Shown: positions 53,771 to 63,394, counted from the first letter of the stretch. The stretch: DNA of 64,000 bases from Bacteroidales bacterium (GCA_024402135.1 JAKSJN010000006.1:98487-162486); one strand, 5' to 3'. Notes: a model not told the origin generated them from the letters alone. A program made the numbers and translations.

Positions 53771-55185
53771 TGAAAGAGTTTGTCCGCAGATATCCGGTGG
53801 CTTCGGCCTTGCTGCTGTTCTTTGCAGCATCAATCCCTATGATGATACTGAGGGACTGGTCGCCTTCGAATGAGTTGCGCTATCTGAGCATTGCCGATGA
53901 GGCTATCGCCAATGGAAAGCTTTTCGCCTTCTCCAACCACGGAGCCGCATATGCGGATAAACCTCCGCTTTTCCTGTGGCTGGTAATGTTGTGCCGTCTT
54001 GTAGCCGGATCGCATTGCAGCCTTCTTCTGGAGTCCTTGCTCTGCTGGGCTCCTGCGGCTGTGACCGTCGTCGTTCTTGACCGCTGGCTCTGTGACGTTG
54101 CCCCTGAGAAGATGGATGCACGCAATAGGGGAGCGGCGGCATTGCTGACCCTTACCTCAGTCCTTTTCCTTGGCTGTGCTCTGATACTTCGTATGGACAT
54201 GCTCATGACCATGTTCATTGTCCTGTCTCTCCGCAGCTTCCACAAATGGTACATGGCCGAGGCCGATGGCTCGTCATACAAGGGGAAAGAGCGCTGGCTG
54301 ATGCCTCTGTGGATATTCATGGCGCTGTTCACCAAGGGACCGGTTGGCCTTCTCATGCCGCTGGCTGGAATCGCAGTATTTCTTGTCATCGAGGGCAGGT
54401 GGCGCCGGACAGGTCATTATCTGGGCATCAGGACCTGGGGAGTCATTGCAGCTCTCAGTGCCCTCTGGCTTACAGGAGTCTATCTGGATGGCGGTCCGGA
54501 GTATCTGAACAACCTGCTCTTCCACCAGACGATTGATCGCGCGGTTTCCGCCTTCGATCACAAAAAGCCATTCTGGTTCTACCTGCTTTATGTCTGGGTG
54601 GTGCTGCTCCCGTTCAGCCCTGTACTTATATGTGCATGGGTTCAGTCATTCCGCATCAGGAATAATCGTTCAAGCGCCGAGAGGCTGATGGCAGTGGCCT
54701 CGGTCATGACCTTCGTCATGCTGTCCTGCTTCAGCTCCAAACTGTTCATCTACCTTCTTCCGATTTGTCCGCTGATTACTGCGATGTATCCGCTGGTTCA
54801 TGACAGAATGAGCTGGAAATGGGATTGGACAAAGCCCGTATTCATTGTCGCCGGTGTCATGGCCGCAGGTATACTTGGGGCTTCTCCATTCATGAACGGT
54901 ATAAACTCGAAGTCTTCATACGGTGGGTTCTGCAAGGTGATCCCTGCTGATGAAGAAGTGTCTACCTTGTTCATAAAGAGGGCTGAAAACATAGATGTTT
55001 ATCTCGGAAGAGAGGTTGAAGTATATGATACGGAAAAAGATTTCCTTGACGGATGGACCGGGGGAGTCCTGGCAGTGAAGATCTCCGCCCTTGAAAGCAG
55101 GGGAAGCGAGTCACTCAAGGCAAGGCTTGATACCCTTGGCCATCGTGATGTCGGGGCCTTCAGGGTTTATGATCCTGTGCACTAA
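53770..55185 (+). CDS. GT39/ArnT-like membrane glycosyltransferase
   Basis: 471 residues with about ten helices in the N-terminal 350 residues. Typical ArnT/PMT signatures: NELRYLSIADEA (acidic pair in the first external loop), YADKPPLFLWL and MDMLMTMF. The C-terminal 100 residues are soluble. It is expected to transfer a sugar from a polyprenyl phosphate to lipid A or another envelope acceptor at the outer face of the inner membrane. The acceptor cannot be named. Confidence 0.87.
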   Translation: MKEFVRRYPVASALLLFFAASIPMMILRDWSPSNELRYLSIADEAIANGKLFAFSNHGAAYADKPPLFLWLVMLCRLVAGSHCSLLLESLLCWAPAAVTVVVLDRWLCDVAPEKMDARNRGAAALLTLTSVLFLGCALILRMDMLMTMFIVLSLRSFHKWYMAEADGSSYKGKERWLMPLWIFMALFTKGPVGLLMPLAGIAVFLVIEGRWRRTGHYLGIRTWGVIAALSALWLTGVYLDGGPEYLNNLLFHQTIDRAVSAFDHKKPFWFYLLYVWVVLLPFSPVLICAWVQSFRIRNNRSSAERLMAVASVMTFVMLSCFSSKLFIYLLPICPLITAMYPLVHDRMSWKWDWTKPVFIVAGVMAAGILGASPFMNGINSKSSYGGFCKVIPADEEVSTLFIKRAENIDVYLGREVEVYDTEKDFLDGWTGGVLAVKISALESRGSESLKARLDTLGHRDVGAFRVYDPVH

Positions 55186-55199
55186 AGCAGTTTTTTTCG

Positions 55200-55207
55200 T
55201 ATTTTTG
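55200..55207 (+). promoter_or_regulatory. Putative -7 box TATTTTTG for the UbiA operon
   Basis: Exact TAnnTTTG match, 27 bases before the ATG at 55235, in the 49-base gap after the GT39 gene. Confidence 0.5.
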
Positions 55208-55234
55208 CAATCTTGAATCAGTAATAGACAAAAA

Positions 55235-56239
55235 ATGAGTTATTTTTCTACATGGATGAAAAACGGCCGTTCTGCATCGCTTGTCCAAAGCGGTATGCCT
55301 GCAGTACTGGCTCTTGTCCTGGCTATCGGTCCGGGCTTTAATCTTGTGCTTGGACTTGTTGCCGTCATCGGTGCACTTGCCGCTCATATGGCAATGAACC
55401 TTCTTGACGATTATTTCGATTACAAGGAAGATATGCTGGCGGACCGACTTGATGTCGTCAGAAAGGGAATGAAGGCCTATACTGCCAAGTATCCATACCT
55501 GACAGACGGCTCGGCTACCGTGGCCGATCTCCGAAATGCTATCTATTTCTTCTCGGCTCAGGCCCTTATCTGCGGTGCCGTGGTGCTCGCATTCCGTGGC
55601 TGGCAGGTGGCAGCAATTGCAGCTGCCGGAGGTATCCTCGGCTATTTCTATTCAGGAAAGCCTCTCCAGCTTGGATACAAGGGACTTGGAGAGCCGGTAA
55701 TCGGTGTGATCTTCGGACCGCTTCTCATGATAGGTGTTTACTTCGCTGCATGTGGCCGTATCGACAACCTGATCATCGCCATTTCCATCCCTGTAGGACT
55801 GCTCGTGACCAATATCCTCTTCACCCACAGCTTCCTTGACAAGGTCGGCGACGAGGCTTCGGACAAGAAGACACTGGCAGGTCTGGTCGGCAGCGACAAG
55901 GGCAACCTTGTGGTTAGCGCCATCCTGAACTTCCTTCCTTTCCTCGTTATTGCCCTCGCTTCGGCAACCGGGTATATCAACATCATGTACATCGCGGTCT
56001 TGGTGCTCTGTGTAATGCCTTTGTGGCTTTTCCGCTCGCTTATCGCTTTCGCAGACGGAAAGGAGTGGAATACCGCCAATCCCCCAAAATACATGGGCAA
56101 TATGGGCAATCTTGAGCAGTTCAAGGCAGCCGGCCTGGACTGGTTCCTGGTCCGCTGGTTCTCTGCACGCAACATTCTGGCAAACTACTGCCTTCTTATC
56201 ATAATTGTCAGAATACTCGTATTATTGTTCTTCAAATAA
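55235..56239 (+). CDS. UbiA family prenyltransferase
   Basis: 334 residues, about nine helices. The first Asp-rich motif is NLLDDYFDYKED (NxxxDxxxD type), the second THSFLDKVGDEASDKKT. This places it with UbiA/MenA-type enzymes that attach a prenyl chain to an aromatic or other acceptor. MenA (menaquinone) is possible, but the second motif and the neighbours (radical SAM, HAD) do not prove it. One base separates it from the radical SAM gene. Confidence 0.85.
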   Translation: MSYFSTWMKNGRSASLVQSGMPAVLALVLAIGPGFNLVLGLVAVIGALAAHMAMNLLDDYFDYKEDMLADRLDVVRKGMKAYTAKYPYLTDGSATVADLRNAIYFFSAQALICGAVVLAFRGWQVAAIAAAGGILGYFYSGKPLQLGYKGLGEPVIGVIFGPLLMIGVYFAACGRIDNLIIAISIPVGLLVTNILFTHSFLDKVGDEASDKKTLAGLVGSDKGNLVVSAILNFLPFLVIALASATGYINIMYIAVLVLCVMPLWLFRSLIAFADGKEWNTANPPKYMGNMGNLEQFKAAGLDWFLVRWFSARNILANYCLLIIIVRILVLLFFK

Positions 56240-56240
56240 A

Positions 56241-57146
56241 ATGGCATCAGGAATAACACAGCTTTTCCATTGCGCCAAATGGTTTATCGGCGCACGCATT
56301 TTCGGTCAGAAGAAGCCTCTCCAGAGTGTCATCTTCGTATCCGACAGATGCAACCTTTCATGCAAGCATTGCAGCGTCTACAATCATAAGAACCCTGTCA
56401 CCAAGTCGTTTGACGCACTCCGCGAGGAGATGATGTACTGTTACAAGATCGGTTCCCGCTTCATCGACTTCGAAGGTGGCGAGCCTTTCCTCTGGCACGA
56501 TGGAGACCGTAACATCGACGACCTGATTGACGAGGCAAAAAAGATAGGCTTCTACTCATGCACCATCACAACCAATGCCCAGAAACCATTCGCGGGTACT
56601 CATGCTGACAGCATCTGGGTCAGCATGGATGGCGTAGGGGAATATCATGAGCGCATCCGCGGCGAGGGAACATGGGCCCGTCTGGAAAAGAACATCGCAG
56701 AGAGCGGCCACAAGGCGCTTTCTGTCAATATGGCTATCAATACCCTGAATGCCGAGTCGGTAGGCAAGGCCATCGAGTATGCCAAGTCTAACCCACACAT
56801 CAAGTCGATTTCGCTGAACTTCCATACTCCATTCCCTGGAACAGAATATCTTGCCCTCGATCCGGAAACGCGCCGCCGTGTCATCGACGAAATCATCGAA
56901 TACAAGAAGAAGGGCTATCCTATCATGAACACCAAGGCAGGTCTGCGCCGTATGCGCGACCTCAAGTTCAAGCCTCAGTGCTGGATCACCAACTACATCT
57001 TCAGTGACGGTACCAAGAAACCTCAGTGCATAGGTAGCGAGGCTGGAGTCTGCGACAAGTGCGGCTTCTGCATGGCGGGAGAGATGGCTGCTCTGTTCGA
57101 TTTCTCTCCGGAGACCATAATCGCGGGATCCAAGCTCAGAATCTGA
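56241..57146 (+). CDS. Radical SAM protein with extra C-terminal cysteine cluster
   Basis: 301 residues from the ATG at 56241. The radical-SAM cluster CxxxCxxC lies at Cys37, 41 and 44 (SDRCNLSCKHCSV), followed by the SAM-binding FEGGEPFLW. The C-terminus has further cysteines (PQCW, KPQCIG, GVCDKCGFC) that could hold an auxiliary Fe-S cluster, as in SPASM-like or twitch domains. Reaction unknown; the tight link with UbiA suggests modification of a prenylated compound. Its last base is shared with the HAD start. Confidence 0.85.
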   Translation: MASGITQLFHCAKWFIGARIFGQKKPLQSVIFVSDRCNLSCKHCSVYNHKNPVTKSFDALREEMMYCYKIGSRFIDFEGGEPFLWHDGDRNIDDLIDEAKKIGFYSCTITTNAQKPFAGTHADSIWVSMDGVGEYHERIRGEGTWARLEKNIAESGHKALSVNMAINTLNAESVGKAIEYAKSNPHIKSISLNFHTPFPGTEYLALDPETRRRVIDEIIEYKKKGYPIMNTKAGLRRMRDLKFKPQCWITNYIFSDGTKKPQCIGSEAGVCDKCGFCMAGEMAALFDFSPETIIAGSKLRI

Positions 57147-57931
57147 TGGGCAGACCTCTGTTCTTCGACATAGACGGAACTCTGGTGAGCTTCCAGACTC
57201 ACGAGATACCACAGTCGACCATCGATGCCCTTACAAAGGCAAAGGCGGCGGGCTGCGGCATATATATAGCAACTGGACGTCCTATTTCGTTCATCAATAA
57301 CCTTGGTGCCATAGAGCATCTTATCGACGGCTATATGACTACGACAGGAGCGTACTGCTTCGTCGGGAATCATGAGGTTCTCTGTGTCCCGATGCAGTCA
57401 GAGGATGTCGAGACCATCAAGGCAGACGCCTCGGCAAAGAATTACGCGGTGATTTTTTCCTGCGAGAAAGATATCTGCATCTACAACATGCAGCCAGTCG
57501 TAAAGCGCCTGTTCGAGGACGGACTCAACGTAGGAGATCTCAGTGCATATCCTCCACAAGAGAAGACCCTGTCGGAACAGAGGGTCCTCATGGCAACCGC
57601 TTTCATGGACCAGACCACGGAGGATTCGCTCATGTCACGTATCGGAAACTGCATTTCCGGCCGCTGGCATCCTGAATTTACAGACATTTCGCCCAAGTCT
57701 GCCGGAAAGGACAATGGGCTGCGCGCCATGGCTGACTATCTCGGTATTGACATTTCCGAGACCATAGCATTCGGAGACGGTGGAAACGATATTTCCCTGC
57801 TCAAGGCTGCCGGGGTCGGCATAGCCATGGGAAATGCGCGTGAGGATGTTAAATCGGTATCCGACTATGTCACCTCCTCCGTCGACGAAGACGGAATCGC
57901 CAACGCATTGAAGCATTTCGGGATTATATAA
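57146..57931 (+). CDS. Cof-type HAD-IIB phosphatase
   Basis: 261 residues from the ATG at 57146, overlapping the radical SAM stop. HAD motif I FFDIDGTL (Asp8, Asp10), motif II TTGA region, C2-type cap, and motif IV AFGDGGNDISLLKAAGVGIAMGNA. These enzymes hydrolyse small phosphorylated metabolites. It could dephosphorylate an intermediate of the UbiA/radical SAM pathway, or simply be a bystander. Confidence 0.9.
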   Translation: MGRPLFFDIDGTLVSFQTHEIPQSTIDALTKAKAAGCGIYIATGRPISFINNLGAIEHLIDGYMTTTGAYCFVGNHEVLCVPMQSEDVETIKADASAKNYAVIFSCEKDICIYNMQPVVKRLFEDGLNVGDLSAYPPQEKTLSEQRVLMATAFMDQTTEDSLMSRIGNCISGRWHPEFTDISPKSAGKDNGLRAMADYLGIDISETIAFGDGGNDISLLKAAGVGIAMGNAREDVKSVSDYVTSSVDEDGIANALKHFGII

Positions 57932-57934
57932 AGA

Positions 57935-57965
57935 AAAGAGCCGCGATAATAATTCGCGGCTCTTT
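57935..57965. terminator. Bidirectional terminator between the HAD and GH27 genes
   Basis: AAAGAGCCGCG (57935-57945) pairs perfectly with CGCGGCTCTTT (57955-57965) across a 9-base loop; A- and T-rich flanks on both sides serve the two convergent genes. Confidence 0.85.
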
Positions 57966-57987
57966 CTTTATGCTGGAATAGTATGTC

Positions 57988-59367
57988 CTATTTGCTGAGG
58001 CTTACGAGCTTGCAGGCGTGAGGACGGAGCTCGTAGCTGAGGGAGCCTGATACTTCCTCTGTCTCGCTGCTCCAGAGATCCTTGACTTTGTAGCTGTCTG
58101 CGCCAAGGTCGAAGCCGAGTTTTGCGAGCTCTGTGCCGACGGTGGCGGTCTCTTCGCTGATGTTGAAGAGTGCTACATATGTAGCATCTGCGTCATGTGA
58201 AGCGACAATGAGGTGGTCGCCCTTCTCGTATGATACTGAATGTACGTCGGTACATTCGCGGTGCATCTTGAGCACGTCGCGGTTGGTAAGGAGTGAAAGG
58301 GTGAACTCGTCGTTGCTTGGAAGGTCGCCGCCGAACATGAGAGGAGACTTCATGATTGTGAAATAGCTCATGAGAGAGTACTGCTCATCTGGGGTGAGAC
58401 GGGTCATACGCTCTTCGCCGCGTTCGCCACGGATGCTGATGCGTCCGAGAGGAATCATGTCGCAGTCAGGCCATGTACCAGGCTGGATGCGTCCATACCA
58501 GTCCTCGGCCACGTCCATAAGGTGTGGAAGGTCGCGCCAGATGTCCCATACGTCGTTTACCATGCGCCACATGTTGGCATGCTCGGCAAGGTGGTCGGCT
58601 GCGTCGACAGGGGTCTCGCCAGGGGAGAGGCTGAGAACGATAGGACGGCCGCACTGGTCGATGGCGTTGCGGACGAGCTCAACCTCGTCTCCGTGATATA
58701 CTGGAGCTGACATGTCGTCGATCTTGACGAAGTCCACGCCCCACTCTGCATACATGTCGAAGAGGGAATTGTAATATTCCTGTGCGCCAAGGCTGTCAGC
58801 CTCAACGGTCTTGTTGTCGCGGAGCCACCAGCAGAGACGGCGGTCAGAACAGATCTGGTCGGCGGTGATGCCGTCAGTGCCCTTCACAGGAAGCTTCTTT
58901 GCGACAGCCTCCTTAGGAATACCGCGCATGAGGTGGATACCGAACTTGAGGCCCTTGCTGTGGATATAGTCGGCGAGCGGCTTGAAACCCTTGCCGTCAG
59001 CGGCAGAAGGGAAGCGGTTGACAGCAGGTGTGTAGCGGCCCCACTCGTCGATGACGTAGCGAGGGTCGTCCTGGTTGTAACCACCTGCCTTGTCATTTTC
59101 GACAAACCAGCGGATGTCAACGACTACATACTCCCATCCGAATTCCTTGAGATGCTCGGCCATATAGTCAGCGTTTGCCTTGACCTCATCCTCGACTACG
59201 GTAGGACCATAGCAGTCCCAGCTGTTCCAACCCATTGGAGGAGTCTGTGCCCACTCCTTGAAAGTGCCTGGTTCGAATACGGTCTTTTCGGTCTTCTTCG
59301 TTCCGCATGAGGCGAGGGCTGCGAGAGTCATCGCTGCTGCGGCAAGATGCAGAATAGTTTTCTTCAT
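57988..59367 (-). CDS. GH27-type alpha-galactosidase, lipoprotein
   Basis: 459 residues. Signal with lipobox LASC (Cys21). GH27 landmarks: PPMGWNSWDCYGP, YVVVDIRW, nucleophile Asp217 in DFVKIDDMS, probable acid/base Asp272 in RMVNDVWD, and a C-terminal beta domain (about 370-459). Expected to cleave alpha-linked galactose (or a related sugar) from oligosaccharides at the cell surface or in the periplasm. Divergent from GH2-GH43. Confidence 0.88.
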   Translation of the reverse strand: MKKTILHLAAAAMTLAALASCGTKKTEKTVFEPGTFKEWAQTPPMGWNSWDCYGPTVVEDEVKANADYMAEHLKEFGWEYVVVDIRWFVENDKAGGYNQDDPRYVIDEWGRYTPAVNRFPSAADGKGFKPLADYIHSKGLKFGIHLMRGIPKEAVAKKLPVKGTDGITADQICSDRRLCWWLRDNKTVEADSLGAQEYYNSLFDMYAEWGVDFVKIDDMSAPVYHGDEVELVRNAIDQCGRPIVLSLSPGETPVDAADHLAEHANMWRMVNDVWDIWRDLPHLMDVAEDWYGRIQPGTWPDCDMIPLGRISIRGERGEERMTRLTPDEQYSLMSYFTIMKSPLMFGGDLPSNDEFTLSLLTNRDVLKMHRECTDVHSVSYEKGDHLIVASHDADATYVALFNISEETATVGTELAKLGFDLGADSYKVKDLWSSETEEVSGSLSYELRPHACKLVSLSK

Positions 59368-59399
59368 GATATTGTTTTTTGTTGATATTTCGGTCTTCG

Positions 59400-59407
59400 C
59401 AAAAGTA
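59400..59407 (-). promoter_or_regulatory. Putative -7 box TACTTTTG for the GH27 gene
   Basis: Minus-strand exact TAnnTTTG match, 32 bases before the ATG at 59367. Confidence 0.5.
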
Positions 59408-59448
59408 ACAAATATTAGCTAAATTTACGGGTTATAAAAAGACATATT

Positions 59449-61848
59449 ATGAGACTGAACCGTTTACTTCCGATAATGCTTCTGGTGCTTCTTACGGCGC
59501 CATTCTGCCGCGCACAGGCATCTTTCGGAGAATCCACATTATTCAACCAGGGATGGAAATTCGAACTTTCTGACGCATCAGATGCTGCAGATGCCGGTTT
59601 TGATGACAGCCACTGGCAGCCTGTCGATCTCCCGCATGACTGGTCGGTCAAAGGTGTTCTCAGCCCGGACAACGCAAGCTGTACTGGCTTCCTTCCCGGA
59701 GGCATCGCCTGGTATCGAAAGCATTTCGACGGCAGCCAACTGACTGATGAGCATGTTTTCATCTATTTCGAAGGTGTCTACAACCGCAGCAGTGTATATC
59801 TCAACGGACATCTGCTCGGTGAGCGTCCGAACGGCTATGTGTCTTTCATGTATGAACTTACCCCGTTCCTGAACCGTGGAGGCGACAACGTCCTCAGTGT
59901 CCGTGTCGACCATAGCCGTATCGCGGATTCTCGCTGGTACACGGGATCAGGTATCTATCGCGACGTTTATATCATAGGCTCCGGAGATCTTCATTTCGCT
60001 CAGTGGGGACTCGGCTGGAAGCTGAAGAGCATTGATGGAAAGAATGCCACAGTTACCGTTGATGCGGCAATTGAAGGCCGACCGGGAAAGTCTGCCAGAC
60101 TGAATCTGGAACTCGTTGATGCAGAAGGCAAAGTCGTAGCGAAGACTCAGACACCTCTCAAGGCATCGCAGAACGTTGACATAAGAATCAAGAATCCACG
60201 GCGCTGGAATCTTGACGAACCATATCTCTACACATTGAAGGCTTCCATTGTCGATGGAGGCAAGACCATTGACCGGTCCAGCTGCAAGGTCGGTCTCCGT
60301 ACTCTTGATTTCAATCCTGACAAGGGTTTTGCACTCAATGGAGAATGGATGAAGGTGAAGGGTGTGTGTCTGCACCATGATGCCGGAGTCCTCGGCGCAG
60401 CAGTTCCGCGTGATGTCTGGAAGAGACGTCTTGAGAACCTCAAGGCTCTTGGCACAAACGCAATCCGTACCAGTCATAACCCTCAGACTCCTGCATTCTA
60501 TGACCTCTGTGATGAACTTGGCCTTCTTGTCATGGATGAGGCGTTCGATGAATGGGAGTACCCGAAGCGCAAGTGGGTTGAAGGATGGAACGTGGGAAAG
60601 CCAGGATTCGATGGCACTTACGATTTCTTTGAGGAGTGGGGAGAGACAGATGTCCGCGATATGGTATGCCGCGACCGTAACCATCCGTCCATCTTCCTCT
60701 GGAGCATAGGCAACGAGGTCGACTATCCTAACGATCCTTATTCTCATCCTGTTCTTGCCGGCGGCAACCAGGATTTCAGCCAGCCTGCATACGGCGGCTA
60801 CAGACCGGATGCACCCGATGCCATGCGCATCGGTGATATTGCGAAGCGTCTATCTGCCGCTGTCCGCGATGTGGATACATCACGTCCTGTTACGGGAGCC
60901 TGGGCGGGCGTCGTGATGTCAAACCAGACAAGCTATGCCGACTACATCGACGTTGTCGGATACAACTATACCGAGAGCCGCTACCAGATTGACCATGAGA
61001 GATATCCTGAGCGCGTTATCTATGGCTCAGAGAACAGCTCAACTTATGATGCATGGACGGCAGCACGCGACAATGAGCACATTTTCGGACAGTTCATCTG
61101 GACTGGAACCGATTATCTCGGAGAGTCGAATGAATGGCCTTCAAGAGGATTCTATACAGGTCTTCTGGACTTCGGCAGTTTCCGCAAGCCTCGCGGCCAG
61201 TTCCGCGCATCCCTCTGGAGCGACAACCCTGTCTGCTATATCGGAACCTATCCTTCAAGAGGCTCATACGACAGTACCGACGCATGGGATGTATGGAATT
61301 ATGAGACTGGAGACATGATCCATGTAGTCTGCTATACCAATGCCGAAGAGGCTGAACTTTTCCTTGACGGCAAGCCGGCAGGGGAGCGCAAGCCATATGA
61401 CCAGACTGACGGCATAATCTCCTGGGATATCCCATTCAAGCCTGGCACACTCAAGGCCGTTGCCTATGCTGACGGCAAGGAGGTGTCAGAGTACAGTATT
61501 GCAAGCTCACGTGCGCCATATCAGCTGATTGTCAGCACAGACAGGTCTGTTCTTGGAAAGGGCAGTGATGATGTAGCTCATGTAGTCGTTGAAATTCTTG
61601 ACCAGGACGGCATTCCTGTGAAACTTGGCGACAATGAGATCAGGTGCGAGATTACAGGTCCCGGACGTCTCCTTGGCTTGGAGGGCAGCAATAACTCGGA
61701 CATGACAGATTACAGCGATTCAATGCACCGCGCGTATCGTGGACGCCTTTTGGCATACATCGGCGCGACAGGCGCAAGCGGAGATATCCGAGTCCGTTTC
61801 ACTTCGCCATACCTCAAATCTTGTGAAATCACCCTTAAAAGCGAATAA
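59449..61848 (+). CDS. GH2 beta-galactosidase family protein, secreted
   Basis: 799 residues with a signal peptide (MRLNRLLPIMLLVLLTAPFCRAQ). Sugar-binding jelly-roll (about 30-180, GIAWYRKHF, YFEGVYNRSSVYLNGH), Ig-like domain, TIM barrel with acid/base Glu423 in WSIGNEVDYP and nucleophile Glu528 in IYGSENSSTYD, then C-terminal Ig-like domains (DUF4982 type). Likely a beta-galactosidase; other GH2 specificities remain possible. A weak box TAAATTTA (59420-59427) lies ahead. Two bases separate it from GH43. Confidence 0.9.
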   Translation: MRLNRLLPIMLLVLLTAPFCRAQASFGESTLFNQGWKFELSDASDAADAGFDDSHWQPVDLPHDWSVKGVLSPDNASCTGFLPGGIAWYRKHFDGSQLTDEHVFIYFEGVYNRSSVYLNGHLLGERPNGYVSFMYELTPFLNRGGDNVLSVRVDHSRIADSRWYTGSGIYRDVYIIGSGDLHFAQWGLGWKLKSIDGKNATVTVDAAIEGRPGKSARLNLELVDAEGKVVAKTQTPLKASQNVDIRIKNPRRWNLDEPYLYTLKASIVDGGKTIDRSSCKVGLRTLDFNPDKGFALNGEWMKVKGVCLHHDAGVLGAAVPRDVWKRRLENLKALGTNAIRTSHNPQTPAFYDLCDELGLLVMDEAFDEWEYPKRKWVEGWNVGKPGFDGTYDFFEEWGETDVRDMVCRDRNHPSIFLWSIGNEVDYPNDPYSHPVLAGGNQDFSQPAYGGYRPDAPDAMRIGDIAKRLSAAVRDVDTSRPVTGAWAGVVMSNQTSYADYIDVVGYNYTESRYQIDHERYPERVIYGSENSSTYDAWTAARDNEHIFGQFIWTGTDYLGESNEWPSRGFYTGLLDFGSFRKPRGQFRASLWSDNPVCYIGTYPSRGSYDSTDAWDVWNYETGDMIHVVCYTNAEEAELFLDGKPAGERKPYDQTDGIISWDIPFKPGTLKAVAYADGKEVSEYSIASSRAPYQLIVSTDRSVLGKGSDDVAHVVVEILDQDGIPVKLGDNEIRCEITGPGRLLGLEGSNNSDMTDYSDSMHRAYRGRLLAYIGATGASGDIRVRFTSPYLKSCEITLKSE

Positions 61849-61850
61849 CC

Positions 61851-63389
61851 ATGAAAAGATTCTTTGTTGCACTTTCGGCAGTGCTTGTGTCCCTGTCCAT
61901 TTCAGCCCAGTCCCGCTGGGGCGACCAGGGCAACGGAACATACATCAACCCGATTCTGTGTGCTGACTACAGCGATCCTGACGTAATCCGCGTGGGGGAA
62001 AAGTATTTCATGGTAGCGTCCGATTTCCATTTTCTTGGAATGCAGCTTCTCGAGAGCGACGATATGGTCAACTGGACTCTTGTCAATCAGCTTTACGACC
62101 GTTTCGATATGCCGGGTTGGGACACCAATTCCCACTATTCCGGCGGTTCCTGGGCTCCGTCGATCCGTTACCATGAAGGCCGTTTCTATGTCTATTTCTG
62201 TACTCCGGACGAGGGCCTCTTCATGACATCGACGGCCGATCCGTACGGTAAGTGGGAACCGCTTCACTGCGTCAAGAGCATTCCGAAGTGGGAGGATCCA
62301 TGTCCGTTCTGGGATGAGGACGGCAAGGCTTATCTGGTCCGCAGCCAGCATGGTGCCGGTCCTATCATCGTCCACAGGCTCAGCGATGATGGCCGCGAAC
62401 TTCTCGATGACGGTTTCACTGTGTATACAGGCCCTATCGCCGAAGGCCCGAAGGTTCACAAACTCAACGGCTATTACTACATCTCCATTCCGGAGGGCGG
62501 AGTCGGCACCGGCTGGCAGACCATCCTGCGCTCGAAGAATATCTATGGCCCATACGAGAAGCGTGTTGTGCTTGAACAGGGCCCTACCGATATAAATGGC
62601 TGCCACCAGGGCTCTATGGTTGATACTCCTGACGGCAAGTGGGCTTTCTTCCATTTCCAGCAGAACGGTTCCATCGGCCGCGTCGTACACCTCCAGCCAA
62701 TGACCTGGAGCGAGGACGGATGGCCTGTGATCGGTGTTGATATAGACCGCAACGGCATCGGCAATCCTGTCTCAGTCTGGACCAAACCGATAGCCAGCGA
62801 AAAGGCCTTTGCGCCTGCTTCATCCGATGATTTCTCATCTTCATCTCTTTCATACCAGTGGCAGTTCAACCACAATCCCGTCGACGGTGCATGGAGAATC
62901 GATTCTAAACGTCATGCTCTTCAGCTGGATGCCCTTGACTCATCTAGTTTCAGGACAGCCCGCAACACCGTCACCCAGAAGGTCATGGGATTCAAGAGTC
63001 AGGCGACTGTGACTCTCGACGTCAGTGAGATTGCCGAAGGACAGCGCTGTGGTCTTGCTGCAATGGGCCACATGAACATGATGCTCGGAGTCCGTCGTGA
63101 GAACGGCAAGACTGAACTGTATAATTCAGACGACAAGACTGAGACTGTGCTGTGCCAGGTCAAGAGAAATGTCATTCTTCGCATTGACTATGACATGGAC
63201 GCTCAGCGTTTCCAGTTCTCGTACAGCCTTGATGGCAAGAAGTTCGTTGATGCAGGAGAACCTTTCTATCTCCGTTTCGGTTTCTGGAAGGGCGCACGCA
63301 CAGCCCTGTATTCGTATAACGTGACCGGAGCGGCTGGCCGTGCCTCGTTCTCGAACTTCGTCTATGTCCATGACGGACCATCGAAATAA
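61851..63389 (+). CDS. GH43 beta-xylosidase/arabinofuranosidase, secreted
   Basis: 512 residues with a signal peptide (MKRFFVALSAVLVSLSISAQ). Five-bladed propeller with the GH43 catalytic triad: Asp42 (YSDPDVIRVG), Asp149 (WEDPCPFWDEDG) and Glu198 (IAEGPKVHK). A C-terminal concanavalin-like beta-sandwich (about 320-505, GH43_C2 type) follows. Acts on xylo- or arabino-oligosaccharides; which one is not decided by sequence. Same operon as GH2. Confidence 0.9.
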   Translation: MKRFFVALSAVLVSLSISAQSRWGDQGNGTYINPILCADYSDPDVIRVGEKYFMVASDFHFLGMQLLESDDMVNWTLVNQLYDRFDMPGWDTNSHYSGGSWAPSIRYHEGRFYVYFCTPDEGLFMTSTADPYGKWEPLHCVKSIPKWEDPCPFWDEDGKAYLVRSQHGAGPIIVHRLSDDGRELLDDGFTVYTGPIAEGPKVHKLNGYYYISIPEGGVGTGWQTILRSKNIYGPYEKRVVLEQGPTDINGCHQGSMVDTPDGKWAFFHFQQNGSIGRVVHLQPMTWSEDGWPVIGVDIDRNGIGNPVSVWTKPIASEKAFAPASSDDFSSSSLSYQWQFNHNPVDGAWRIDSKRHALQLDALDSSSFRTARNTVTQKVMGFKSQATVTLDVSEIAEGQRCGLAAMGHMNMMLGVRRENGKTELYNSDDKTETVLCQVKRNVILRIDYDMDAQRFQFSYSLDGKKFVDAGEPFYLRFGFWKGARTALYSYNVTGAAGRASFSNFVYVHDGPSK

Positions 63390-63394
63390 AAAAG

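Noticed and set aside
61902-62690. 262-codon minus-strand frame opposite GH43
   Set aside because: The GH43 catalytic triad is intact on the plus strand; antisense product unrecognisable.
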